Origin: Maylandia zebra
Lineage: Eukaryota; Chordata; Actinopteri; Cichliformes; Cichlidae
Direction of reading: 5' to 3'
Assembly: GCF_041146795.1 (NCBI RefSeq)
Contig: NC_135188.1
Span: 1,007,419-1,071,418 of the forward strand
DNA: 64,000 bases
Shown here one piece after another: positions 40,188 to 51,781 of this stretch. The notes below the pieces were generated by a model that worked only from the letters and a program-made list of their open reading frames with translations, made no database searches and had not been told where the DNA came from. The translations under genes and the position numbers were made by a program. Every line of letters starts with the position of its first letter. Within the stretch, counting starts at the first letter, position 1.

Positions 40188-40640
40188 TACACTCACCAGA
40201 CACTTTATTAGGTACAGCGTGCTATTGCCAGCCACAGCTGACCTCCTTCTGCTGTCATTGGACTGAGATCTGTAAGAAGTCAGTGTCATGTCGGAGAAAC
40301 CAGTTTGTGAAACGGTGCATTACTCACCTACACTCAGGTAGGCCGTGGTAATGATGAGTGATTCAATGATGCTCAGTAGAAGGGAACAAAGTGTGCTCAT
40401 CCCCCATCCCATTACGCCACCAGGCAGGATGGATCCCTGCTTTCATGGTGTTTATGCCAAATCCGGACACCTCCATCCAAATGTTGCAGCAGATTCGCCT
40501 TTTCCAGTCTTCTATAGTCAGCTTTGGTGAGGCGGTGCAAATCGTAGCCTCAGTTCCTGCCCTTAGCTGCACCTGCTGTGATCTTCTGCTGTGGCTCTTT
40601 TGCAAACCGTGTTTAAAGTGATCGAGTGAAGCAGTTTGAC
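40188..40640. mobile_element. Interspersed DNA repeat with CACTCACC-AGACACTTTATTAGG terminus
   Basis: The left edge CACTCACCAGACACTTTATT and AGGTACAGC match a terminus widespread in teleost genomes (recognised from memory). The internal sequence is degenerate and the right end is not clear. I cannot assign the superfamily. Confidence 0.45.
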
Positions 40641-40863
40641 CATTCTTCTCTGACCTCTGACCTCTAGCATTAACAATGCATTTTCAGTCAGAAAACTGCC
40701 ATGCAATGCATATTTCCCCCTTCTCAGCGTATTCTCTGTAAACCTTTAAGATGATTATGTGGGAAGGTCCCAGCAGAGCGCCGGTGAGGTCGGCTGCCGT
40801 CACGACTGCTCCGACCACTTTTTCTTTGTCTTTGTTTTTTAAGTTAGTTTTCAGCGTTTCTAA

Positions 40864-43755
40864 ATCGGCAAAATCATCACCATTGGGTACATTAGGTATG
40901 ACAGTGACACTCTTGTTTCTATTGGTTTACAATGTACTCACAATTCGAAGTTTTTAACTCCGGATCCGAGCTGGCCGAGTGAGATCTCGAGGGAGAACAA
41001 AGGGAAGCGGCGGCGGCCTAGAGGGAAGCGAGCCGGCGTCAGGAACAGGCTGAGAGCTCGTGCACACCGCACACCTCTGCCTAGCATCCTGCTCGCCAAC
41101 GTCCAGTCACTGGAGAACAAGCTTGACGACCTCAGGGCCAGGATAAAGTTCCAGAGAGACATTCGGGACTGCAATCTCCTCTGCTTCACCGAGACATGGC
41201 TGAACCCAGCGGTGCCGGACCACGCCATCCAGCCGGCCGAGTTCTTCTCGGTTCACCGCATGGACAGGACACGGGACTCGGGGAAGTCAAGGGGAGGCGG
41301 CGTGTGTTTAATGGTGAACAACAACTGGTGCAACAGTGCGAACGTTGTTCCTCTCACACGCTCCTGCACACCAAATCTGGAACTACTGTCCATCATGTGT
41401 CGTCCTTTTTATCTACCTCGGGAATTTACATCGGTCATTGTAAGTGCCGTTTATATTCCACCACAAGCGGACACGGTCACCGCCTTATGCGAGCTGCATG
41501 AGGCACTCACACAGCACCAGACACAACACCGGGACGCTGCGCTTATTGTGACGGGGGACTTTAATAGCGCCAACCTCAAACGCGCAGCGCCGAACTTTTA
41601 TCAACACATCACCTGCCCCACCAGGGGTGAAAGGACACTGGACCACTGCTACACTACGGTCAAGGACGGCTACAAGGCACAATCCCGCCCCCCGTTTGGC
41701 AAATCTGATCACGCCGCCATCTTCCTCATGCCAAAATACAAACAAAGGCTGAAACAGGAAGTTCCGGTTCAGAGGAAGGTCGCGCGCTGGACGGATCAAT
41801 CGGTGGCCGCGTTACAGGACGCACTCGATGACGCAGACTGGGGCATGTTCAGAAACAGCTCCGACGATGACGTCAACGTGTTTACGGAAGCGGTTGTGGG
41901 ATTCATCGGGAAACTAGCGGATGATACCGTGGAGACAAAGACTATCACAACGTTTCCCAACCAGAAGCCGTGGGTGGATAAAACCATCCGCGACGCTCTG
42001 AGATCCCGCACCGCTGCCTACAACACGGGACTCATGACGGGGGACATGGACCCGTACAAAGCCGCGTCATATAACGTGCGGAGGGCGGTGAAAGAGGCGA
42101 AGCAGCGCTACGGGAGGAAACTAGAGTCACAACTCCAACAGAGTGACTCTAGGAGCCTGTGGCGGGGACTAAGGACAATAACGGACTATAAAGCACCAAC
42201 AACCGGTATGACGAACGCGGCCGTGACTCTGGCAGACGAGCTGAACACTTTCTATGCTCGCTTCGAGGCTGCAGCTAAGGACTCCAACAATGCTAGTGCT
42301 AGCGGCGCTAACGGCTGCAGACAGGAAGATACTGCCAGCACCGGAAACGTGCTCGTCATCTCCGAGCATGAAGTAAGGAGAGCCTTCAAGAGAGTGAACA
42401 CCAGGAAAGCAGCAGGACCAGACAGCATCCCAGGTCGTATCCTCAGAGACTGCGCATACCAGCTAGCTCCTGTGTTCACTGAGATATTCAACATCTCTTT
42501 ATCTCAGTCGGTGATCCCCACATGCTTCAAAGAGTCCATCATTGTTCCTGTCCCGAAGAAACCCCACCCTGCTTCTCTCAATGACTATCGCCCTGTAGCC
42601 CTCACCTCAGTAGTGATGAAGTGCTTTGAACGCCTGGTCAGAGACTTCATCATTTCTTCACTACCAGACACACTGGACCCACTACAGTTCGCTTACCGTC
42701 CAAATCGTTCCACAGACGATGCCATCTCTCATCTCCTCCACACATCACTCACTCACTTGGACACTAGAAGGGGGAATTATGTTAAAATGCTCTTCATAGA
42801 CTACAGCTCTGCATTTAACACCATAATTCCCTCCACACTCACCACCAAGCTGGAGCATCTGGGACTCAGCTCATCTATGTGTCAGTGGGTCTCCAACTTC
42901 CTAACTGGCAGACCACAGGCAGTAAGGATGGGCGGACATGTCTCAGCCTCCACCACTCTCAGCACTGGAGCCCCCCAGGGGTGTGTTCTGAGCCCCCTGC
43001 TGTACTCTTTGTACACATATGACTGTGTGGCCACTACCAGCTCCACCACCATCATCAAGTTTGCTGACGACACCGTCGTGGTGGGCCTGATCTCTGATAA
43101 CAACGAGACGGCCTACCTGAAGGAGATTAGGAATCTGGAGAACTGGTGCCAGAGGAACAACCTCCTTCTAAACGTCAGTAAGACAAAGGAGCTGATAGTG
43201 GACTTCAGCACTAAGCAGGAGAGGAACTACCAGACCCCCGTCATCAACGAGTGCCCAGTGGAGAGAGTGGACAGCTTCAAATACCTCGGAGTTCACATCA
43301 CGCAGGACCTGTCATGGTCCTGTCACATCAACACCGTGGTGAAAAAGGCCCGACAGCGTCTCTACCACCTCAGACGCTTGAGAGACTTCCAACTGCCCTC
43401 CAAGGTGCTCAGGAACTTTTACTCGTGCACCATAGAGAGCATCCTGACGGGAAACATCTTAACCTGGTTCGGGAACAGCACCATGCAGGACAGACGAGCT
43501 CTACAGAGGGTTGTGCGGTCAGCTGAGCGCACCATCCGCTCCGAGCTCCCTGACCTGCACTCAGTCTACAGCAGGCGGTGCTGGACCAAGGCCAGGAAGA
43601 TGGTGAAGGACCTCAGCCATCCCAACAACAGACTGTTCTCTCTGTTGAGGTCAGGAAAGCGATTCCGCTCCCTGAAGACCAACACAGAGAGACTGAGGAG
43701 GAGCTTCTTCCCGCAGGCGATACGGTCTCTCAATCACACCACCACACAGTACTGA
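40864..43755 (+). CDS. LINE ORF2: endonuclease-reverse transcriptase (intact reading frame)
   Basis: A 963-codon frame is open from just after a TAA at 40861-40863 to the stop at 43753-43755. It encodes an AP-type endonuclease and reverse transcriptase of the jockey superfamily (CR1/L2/Rex1-like, clade not resolved). Endonuclease motifs in order: LLANVQSLENKLDDL, LLCFTETWL, GGGVCLMV, VSAVYIPPQ, IVTGDFNSANL, LDHCYT and KSDHAAIFL. RT motifs: DYRPVALTSVVMKCFERLV, LQFAYRPNRSTDDAI, MLFIDYSSAFNTI, TGAPQGCVLSPLLYSLYTYD, the catalytic FADD in IIKFADDTVVVG, and FKYLGVHI. The C-terminal FYSCTIESILTGNI...LRSGKRFRSL region follows. No in-frame ATG lies near the N-terminal end of the frame; it opens IGKIITIGYIRYDSDTLVSI. 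Translation may therefore start further upstream, by frameshift, or at a non-ATG codon, or the copy may be 5'-truncated. No stop interrupts the catalytic domains. Confidence 0.9.
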   Translation: MGKIITIGYIRYDSDTLVSIGLQCTHNSKFLTPDPSWPSEISRENKGKRRRPRGKRAGVRNRLRARAHRTPLPSILLANVQSLENKLDDLRARIKFQRDIRDCNLLCFTETWLNPAVPDHAIQPAEFFSVHRMDRTRDSGKSRGGGVCLMVNNNWCNSANVVPLTRSCTPNLELLSIMCRPFYLPREFTSVIVSAVYIPPQADTVTALCELHEALTQHQTQHRDAALIVTGDFNSANLKRAAPNFYQHITCPTRGERTLDHCYTTVKDGYKAQSRPPFGKSDHAAIFLMPKYKQRLKQEVPVQRKVARWTDQSVAALQDALDDADWGMFRNSSDDDVNVFTEAVVGFIGKLADDTVETKTITTFPNQKPWVDKTIRDALRSRTAAYNTGLMTGDMDPYKAASYNVRRAVKEAKQRYGRKLESQLQQSDSRSLWRGLRTITDYKAPTTGMTNAAVTLADELNTFYARFEAAAKDSNNASASGANGCRQEDTASTGNVLVISEHEVRRAFKRVNTRKAAGPDSIPGRILRDCAYQLAPVFTEIFNISLSQSVIPTCFKESIIVPVPKKPHPASLNDYRPVALTSVVMKCFERLVRDFIISSLPDTLDPLQFAYRPNRSTDDAISHLLHTSLTHLDTRRGNYVKMLFIDYSSAFNTIIPSTLTTKLEHLGLSSSMCQWVSNFLTGRPQAVRMGGHVSASTTLSTGAPQGCVLSPLLYSLYTYDCVATTSSTTIIKFADDTVVVGLISDNNETAYLKEIRNLENWCQRNNLLLNVSKTKELIVDFSTKQERNYQTPVINECPVERVDSFKYLGVHITQDLSWSCHINTVVKKARQRLYHLRRLRDFQLPSKVLRNFYSCTIESILTGNILTWFGNSTMQDRRALQRVVRSAERTIRSELPDLHSVYSRRCWTKARKMVKDLSHPNNRLFSLLRSGKRFRSLKTNTERLRRSFFPQAIRSLNHTTTQY

Positions 43756-44223
43756 CCCACACATACAGTTCTTACACACACACTGGACTTTCTGGACTTT
43801 GGTTTTGCACAACACTGGTCACTATATTCTTCATTTCCGGTTAATACTTGTACAGCTGCTGTTATTGTGTATATATTTATTTATATTTCTTCATACATTC
43901 TTATATAGTTCTATATTGTGTATTTTGTTGTACAGTTATTTTATTTTCAACTTTAATTTATATATTTTATCTTATTCTTTCCCAGTTAAATTTACCCTTC
44001 ATTCTAATTTGTGTTGTACAGTTATTTCATTTTTAACCTTAATTTATATTTTATTCCTTCCTAGTTAAATTTACCCTTTTTAATTTTTCATATTTATTTC
44101 CTATCTTATTCATAGCCTTTTCCTTTTTTGTTTTCTTTAGGTCACGAGCAGTTGTCCAAGCATTTCACTACATATCGTACTGTGTATGACTGTGTACGTG
44201 ACAAATAAAATTTGAATTTGAAT
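40864..44223 (+). mobile_element. Near full-length LINE retrotransposon
   Basis: The coding frame (40864-43755) is followed by a T-rich 3' UTR and the terminus ACAAATAAAATTTGAATTTG with GAATTT repeats (about 44200-44223). The 5' boundary is not defined; I found no obvious target duplication by eye. It is inserted in the + direction within the hAT-bracketed block. Confidence 0.85.
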
Positions 44224-45148
44224 TTTGATTTATGAAATTCCCAGACCAGCCAGTCTGCTGCCAGCAATCATGTTTCAGAGTCACTGAAATCACCTGTCTT
44301 AAAGCCTTCCTCCCATTGGATACACAGCTTCTGGCTATTAAAGAAATCAATGTAAGTGACATGTGCTTCCCAGTTTTCAACCACACGACTCACGCAGCTC
44401 TCGTTAGCTCATTTCTCTTACAGGCTGGCTTCAGTCTGTTACACATCATGTTTTTATCATCCGAGTAATCCTGAGACATTGTCAAAATATATCTAAACTA
44501 ATTAAAGAGTAGTATATATCATTTTAATAGACAGCTGGATCATTTCATAAAATGTTATTCCCACGGAGCTGATACTAACATATCTGAGATGTAAACAGAT
44601 AGAAACACAGCAGCTTTAAGTAAATCACCATTAAGAGACAACACATTACGTCGCATGGTTTACATGCGGTTTGGTAGGAGCTACAAATGTTATCTCTAAA
44701 GCTTCGTAAATCTGTAGCGCGAGTGGATTTTGGCACCGGCGCCTCTTTCCATTGTGAAATTGAACCGTACGTCATGTCGTATAAAAGCCCGACAGCGTGC
44801 ACGAACAGCATATGTTACATTTCAGGCTGAATACCACCACAGCACTACGTGAGCCCACAGCTGTGTCTTGCGCAGCTGGCTGCTTCCTTGAACTTGCCTG
44901 CAATCTCTGCTGAGGTCTTGTATCAACAAAACTTGGATTTTTTAAAACACAGTAAAACCTCACAGCTCCCAGAGAAAAGCCTGAAGTGACTCGTTTGGAT
45001 TTTCCTCTTTTTGTCTGTCTGTCTTCCCCACTCATGTCTTTGATTGTTATCAGTCACATGTACATCGCTGCATTAAACCTACAATAGATGATCCATTGGC
45101 CACTTGTGGGCAGCAGAAACAAGCTAAGATCTCAGCATTTTGTTCCTT
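44224..45148. other. Non-coding interval, no gene seen
   Basis: A short spacer between the LINE and the next MITE. No gene, RNA or repeat terminus recognised. Confidence 0.5.
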
Positions 45149-45152
45149 TTAA

Positions 45153-45495
45153 AGGGACAGTTCACAAAGAAATAAACACACACACGGTTTTCTTCTGGCC
45201 TGTTGTGTTACTTATAAATCAACACCAGTTGCTTTGGTGTTGCTTCTGTGTTGTTGTGCATTTTGTTGTCTGCTAGCTCTTAAAACTACAGTCTTACTAT
45301 ATGGTGCTTTTATGTTTTTGAGGTTTGGCATCACACTGCATGCATTCTTGGACTAAAGTGGGTTTTACTTGTCTAAACTGCACCTTGCTGCGAGCTGTTC
45401 TGCTTCCAGCTCCTGTCCCTTTAAGGCCACCCTCTGGATGGATAAACAGCACTACAAGCTAACATGTTGATTTGATTTTGGGGTGAACTGTCCCT
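45153..45495. mobile_element. piggyBac-like MITE
   Basis: The ends are AGGGACAGTTCAC and GTGAACTGTCCCT, a perfect 13-bp inverted pair. They are flanked on both sides by TTAA (45149-45152 and 45496-45499), the signature target site of piggyBac. The 343-bp body has no coding sequence, so it is non-autonomous. Confidence 0.85.
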
Positions 45496-45499
45496 TTAA

Positions 45500-47229
45500 G
45501 CACATATGGCAAACCTGTCAGCAAGCAGGAAATTAGCATTCAGATGGTCACATAGTGAATGCCACTTCAGTGTTTGATCTCTCCGAGCTCTGTGGGGTTT
45601 GTTTGTTTTCACATCTCTGCTCCTGAATAATATTTCAGACTCTTTAGCTGCGTAATGCTCCACTCTGGCACTGCTGTTTGCATGAACTCTGCCATTTGAT
45701 ATGTTGTTATGATAAAAAAATATGAGCTAAAGTTGCTTAATCTCTCCTTTCCTTTTCTTTGTATGCACTAATTCTAGCTTCTTATCACCTCCCCACGGTC
45801 CTATCTTCATGCCTCCACTCTCCTGGGCTCCTGACCCCCGCTGGCTATGAAACTTGACTGATCCCACTCAGGAATTTGCCCTATATCACAAGAGCTGGGG
45901 CCCACTGGAGAAGTGAATCACATGAGCATTTTGTAGGTATAATGAAGATGGACGGGCTGCAGAGAGCGCTGACAGTACGAGTCACATTCCTCAGGCTGCT
46001 TCTCACTCACACATCCCCACATCACTGTGGTATGCTTTACTGAACTCTAACATTACTGAGCTTAATCCTCATTTATTCAGTGTATACAAACTTTTCCTCT
46101 TCGATATGTAGAAAAAGACACAAACATACTTCAGTTATGCCATCTTATTAGCACGATCCTGCGTGGACCCTGATTGAGAGGAAAGAGGCCGACACTCTTT
46201 CCACACTATTTCTTCATCTGTGAAGGGAAAACACGACCCTGCTTTTGACAAGTGTGTGCACTTATGCTTGCTTTCTGTTAATTAGCTCTCGATGTCTGCC
46301 TGCATGTGGAGTTTTATTTGGTGACGCAGAGTAAAGTTTGCTAATCAAGTCAAACACTGCGCTGCTGTGGTGGAGGCTTTCAAAAATGTGCAGAACAATC
46401 AAACCACCAGCTTTCAAGCCAGATAATGGCGACCACGTTACAGTATAGAAAGGCTTCCATTGGTTTCCTCACTAAGACCACACACACAGCTTCGGTGTCA
46501 TGTCTCTGCTTCTTTTCCTTCTGATTAACATTACAGGAAGCTTTGGGAAAATGTGATGCCAAGGTTTGCTGTTTATTCAGGATATATATTAAAAGTGTTT
46601 TTCACAGCTTTGAAAAAGCATGAATTCAAAGAACCACAAAAATGGTGAACTGGCAGCTGAGCAACATCTCTCAAGAGTTCAACAAGTCTATTACTGACAT
46701 GAGCAGACACACAAAGCACCAAATATTGACTCTTTCTTAGCCCGTCTTTCTTTAGCGCTGGGCTGGCAGAGCAAACAGCTGGACTGCCACAGCACTGTCT
46801 TTCATCCTAACAACCCCTTGTGTCTCACCCCCGGGCCTCTGTCTGCTTGTACACCTACAGCACTGCTTTCTCCATGTGGGGGGCCCACATCACTTCAAAG
46901 CGCCCTGTGTTGGAGCTCCAGTTGGGTGACAAACAGCTATAGCCCAGCTGAGCAGGATCACACTTGTCAGAGCAAAGGAAACACATGTTGGAGAGTGGCT
47001 ATGGCTAGAGTGGCTACTTGTGGTTTGGACCAAGGGAGTCACTGAATACGATTGCATGTCCTTACACTCAAACATAAAGATAAAAGCAGAACGTGCATTT
47101 ATGCTTACAGCCTTTGCCTTAAAAGAGAAACCATGTTTGGCAGATGTGCAAAGGAAGATTCTCAGATCTTTGTAAAAAGAAAGAAAATACAAGCAGCAAG
47201 CTCATGGAGCCAATAAATAATTTAATAAA
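45500..47229. other. Non-coding interval, no gene seen
   Basis: No coding similarity or repeat boundary recognised. Small open frames are isolated and lack features. Confidence 0.5.
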
Positions 47230-47231
47230 TA

Positions 47232-48219
47232 TCATATTTTCCGCACTATAAGATGCACTTAAAATCCTTAAAATTTCTCAGAAATCGACAGTGCACCTTA
47301 TGTATGAATTCTAGTTGTGCTTACTGACCTCGAACCGATTTTATGTGCTACACGGCGCTCAAACATCTGTCAAAAATGTTTTAGTACGACTTTGCTAAGC
47401 TACGAAGCCGCACCGCTGGATGGATTGTTGGAGCATTACAGCTACCGTAGTCAGGAGCCGCGCGGAGTAATCTGGGTCCTAAACTCCGTCTTTTCAGGTC
47501 ACAAAGTCAAGCGAACACTGCAGCATCACTGAGAGTTACAAACTGTCCAAATTCTTTCATCTTTAATAAAATAATCAGCGTTGTAACAATTAAGTTTAAC
47601 ATCCAGACATCCATGAAAACAGAATTTATTAAATTTAACAGTTAGAAGTTAGCAGGAAGTTGGCTCGCTAGCTTCCACCTAAACATGATATAGCATGTTC
47701 TGACTGAGAGATTTCTGAAACAAATTCAAACGTACAGCTCTGTTATCACTTCCAACATAAATGAAGACAGAAAACTAAACAGCAGTGACGTTTGTAGGGT
47801 TACTGAAGTTGGGCTAGCTGCTATGTAATGATTTGCTATGTGATCGCTAGCTACACAGCTATGTTAGCCTAGCATAAACACAGCGAAGCTGGAGGATGAA
47901 CGCTAACTTTTTTCCCCTCGATAAAAGTTAACGTGAGGGTTCCCGATGGTTAGGGACAAATGCAATCGCATGGCAGGATGCTGTAAACGGACCAAACTTC
48001 AGTCAGGAGAACAGCTGAGATCATCCATCCACAATACGAGGTTAGTCATTAATATACTGCAACAACATGGGAATAGAGCAGCTGCAGAGAATTCAACATT
48101 CATAAATCAACGGTACAGAAGTGGAGGAAGCAAGAAGAATGAGTTGAGTAAAGTCTGACTTATCTGACTGTTTTAATGTGCCTTATAATCTGGTGCGCCT
48201 TATGGTCTGAAAAATGCGG
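47232..48219 (+). mobile_element. pogo/Tigger-like deletion derivative
   Basis: Degenerate inverted ends are recognisable: TCATATTTTCCGCACTATAA on the left, and on the right the complement of CGCATTTTTCAGACCATAAG. TA lies on both sides (47230-47231; 48220-48221). Inside, 47946-48158 encodes HGNRAAAENSTFINQRYRSG, matching the helix-turn-helix segment (GNRAAAREF-I-E--VR-WR) of pogo/Tigger-type transposases. The DDE domain is absent. About 20 of 28 terminal bases match between ends, so it is an old copy. Confidence 0.65.
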
Positions 48220-48239
48220 TAAGTATATAGGTCTGTCTT

Positions 48240-48835
48240 TCCTAGCGTCTTCCCAGCATGGGGTCCGCTGCGTGGCTCTTTCTTCTCCATTTGGATCGAT
48301 CTTGGGTGTACTCTGGGGCAAGATCCACTCGGTGATTGCATCCATCCTTCGTTTGGTCTTCCTCACGGTCGGCGGCCTCCAGGGTCGAGTCAGAGGGCTG
48401 TTCTTGACACTGAATTCTCCTCACTGCGCATACGTGTCCATGACGTGCCCATACCACCATAGGCGCACTTCCCTCATCTTCTTTGTGATTGGGGCAACTC
48501 CTAGTCATTTTCAAACAGCTTCATTCGTCACACGATCCAGGAGGGTGAAGCCCACCATCCACCTGACTGTCTTCTTTTCCACAGCATTGAGGATCTGCTC
48601 GTGTTTCGTGGTGGCTGGCCAGCGTTCTGCTCCATACAGGGCCATCGGCCATATGACTGTCTTCTGGATCTTAGCTTTGAGGTGTTCAGGCATCCTCTTA
48701 TCACACAGGATGCTGGTGGATTCGTGCTATTTAGCCATGCTGTGTTGATTCGTGAGCGCACATCTGGAAGCGTCTCGCCATCCACCGGGACCAGGGACCC
48801 GAGGTATTTGGGTGGTCTTCTTTAACTCCTGCCTG
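48240..48835 (-). mobile_element. LINE (RTE-like) ORF2 C-terminal fragment
   Basis: On the - strand the sequence encodes KIQKTVIWPMALYGAERWPA and TTKHEQILNAVEKKTVRWMV, then DRVTNEAV. This corresponds to the TVIRP-ALYGAE-W...E-RMLRW segment after the RT core of RTE/craft-type LINEs. Several stops and frame breaks show it is dead. Confidence 0.75.
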
Positions 48836-50378
48836 TCGATCTGGATCGATCCCAGAGTCTGAGGAGCACATGCTAAAATAAATAAATAGATAAATTACTT
48901 CATTATTAAATTAAAGAAATGCCACCACAGAGTTGCAGTTCATTGAATGGCCACTTGAGGGTGTCTCCAAGAGCAACTCAACCTTTACAGCAGACGTACT
49001 GTATGTCATTATGTTTGTGCGTTAGTGTGGCAAAAGGAAATGACCATCATAATAAATATTATTATATATTATATTATATATTATTATATTATTATTAAAA
49101 GCTGTTCTGCATAGCTCATTTTTGTTGTAGCTGCTAGGCTTCACCCTTACCTGGTTTAAGACACTAAACTGGACTTTGCACACACATGCAAATATTTATA
49201 TTTCCAATTTTTTTGTACATAGTTCCTGATTTTCAGAGTTGATCCCAAGTATCGAACTTGCACCTAGTAGCTGTTCACTCTCAACATGAGGTCCAAAGAG
49301 ATGTTGATGCTGATGTGGAGGTAAAAGACCAAAATAGAGAGACAACAACAACATGACAATCTTCAAAAGAAGAAAAACTGACCAGCTCAGCCTCGGTGAA
49401 AGACCACAAAAAACAACTGGTGGATAAACAGAGCTCTTTCTTTGGTTTATAAAAACTCTGTCACAACATCGAGTCATGAACACTCTTAACGATGTGGGTG
49501 TATTATTGTGGATTTTGGTCCAGGCCTACAGCGCTTTAATGTAACGTTTTTCCCCGTTATGTATTCAAAAGTGGGATTTCAAATGTAATGCATACTTGTG
49601 AATGTACATTTTAGCGTAACGCACAAAATGTCAAACTGAGAACATTGTGGACCGCATACAGCCCAGTTTGATCCTACGTGGGCCAGACAAGTGAAACTAC
49701 TGTTAGAAGCCTCTAAAGTGTTTCTCACCTCGTTTAACTCCACATTTAATCCCTGAGATGTCCTTAGAAGATTAAGTGTAATTTCAACAATATGTCTCAG
49801 TGTTTCCACATTATAAAGAAATGCTGTGGTGTCTGAAACCTTCAGCTTGGCTCTTTGGGCCTTGACTAAGAAATGAAAAAAAAGAAAGTACAGAAAAGCA
49901 CTGGCAGCTCGTTATCTGCACTTTCCTTTGTTAATCTGAAGAAGATGTCCCGTTTTTCTTTTTTAAAAAAGTGCAGTGACTTTCTGGAATAACCTTTTTA
50001 GTACAACACTAACAGTAAGAAAGCACCTTGATCTCTCTCATCCAAAATTTCTCCTTCTTTGCAATTTTAACAACCTTCTCGTGAGCTCGACCGTTTCAGT
50101 TTCCACTGGTATCTATTCGGCTCAGCTCAGCTTGACTCTGTTTTTAGGGTTTCCCAGTAGGCGGTAGTAGCTGGTACCGCATCAGCAGACAAAAAGCCAT
50201 ACACTGAGCAGCAGGTATGTGACGTAAGACGACAGTATGTGATCTGGACTGACCAAAGAACAAAGAGGAAGAAAATCAATCCCCCATCTCCCTCTGCTGT
50301 GAAGCAACACCACTAATCCCCGAATGAAGGTGCAGAAATTAGAAAGTGAGCTAACTAGCTTCTAAAACACTGTGTACA
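48836..50378. other. Non-coding interval, AT-rich simple sequence at 49050-49100
   Basis: No gene is seen. A TAT/ATT-rich low-complexity tract occurs at about 49050-49100. A segment near 50095-50240 (CTCAGCTCAGCTTGACTC; TAGGCGGTAGTAGCTGGTAC) looks like part of a fish DNA-transposon repeat, but I could not find paired ends. Confidence 0.4.
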
Positions 50379-50766
50379 TTAGCAAATAGGGTTGCCAACC
50401 GTCCCTTAAAATACGGAATCGTCCCGTATTTAGAAACAAAAGCACACGTCCCGTATTGAGCTAATAAGGGACGCACTTTGTCCCGTAATACAGTGAGAAC
50501 CAAAAGTGGTCTATAAATGTTTATGGAATTAACGCCTTGTTTGAAAACATAATTCCCAGCCCCTCTCCTGCTTTGTGACCAATGAGCTGACAGCACACTT
50601 ATGACAATTCGAGTATGACAATTCAGATTACCGCTCATCTCATTGGTCGAGGAAAGGTCGCTTTCGGAGAAAATACCGGAAGACAACAGATGACCACAAC
50701 AAGAAGCATGGCCAACAGGGAAACAAACGCCGACTCTGCGGTGCAAGTCTCGGACGACAGTACACC

Positions 50767-51447
50767 TAAAGCTGGGCAGACACTGTGTGATTTTTTCAGT
50801 CACGTTATTCAGCTCCTGCTCAAACTGCACGATTGACTCACAGGGGTTAGAAGTTCATAGGTCACGATGTACTCTCACACTATACCGCCCGATGCTCTGA
50901 TGCGACCTGAGTGCTCACACTGTGCCGCTGTTGTGCCAAAGTAGTTACCCCCGCCATAAAATGAAGGTTATAACAGACAATCTGTCGCTCGCTCTCTCTG
51001 TCTTTCACTCACACAGACACACCACCACCATCAACTTTGCTAAATTGCTAATGAAAAACATGATCAGGCAGCTGTGATTGAGCAGCAGTGTAAATCCAAC
51101 TATTTTCACGGTTGTTGTGGTCGTGATAATTTTGTGATGCCACATCGAAAAGGCTCGGATGAGCTTTCCAAAGTTCTACAAGTTGTGCCTCCATCACTTG
51201 TGTCCAGATCACACGCTGCACAGCCGTGCTGCTCCGTCTTTTTCACCGACGTTTACGTGTTTGCGCGCGAGCAGCTGCGGTGACACCCTCACGAGCGATT
51301 GATGATCGGGAGCTGGTCGTGAGGTGTTAATCACTTCTCGTTACCCCACGTATACTACACGACGCACGATGAAGGCCAAAATCGGTCCGATCACTCAAAA
51401 ATCGGCTCAAAATGGGCCTAAAACCGCACAGTGTGAGCCCAGCATTA
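50767..51447. mobile_element. MITE nested in hAT-like copy 2
   Basis: The same nested element as at 29201-29880, with the same ends and insertion point. Confidence 0.6.
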
Positions 51448-51781
51448 GAGCAGCAATGTTTGTTCCCCTCAGAGAAAGGGAAGAATGGGAAAAGGAAAAC
51501 ACCTGGCTGGAAAAAGTTAATATGGGCATGTGCAGTGAATATCAGCGCTATGTGGCCAGAAGTGTGATAATATAATTTATTTTGTGTAATAAACAACTGC
51601 AAGGATAGATGATTACAACAAATAGATGACTAATACATAAAAGTAATACATAGGTGAATAATGATGATGAGTTATGATGCGTAATCATGGGAACAAGTGG
51701 GTTTACAAACAGGAGCAGCTGATTAGCTTTAGAAAAGCTGAAATAATACCTCAACTGAAGCCAATTGTACTAAATGCACTA

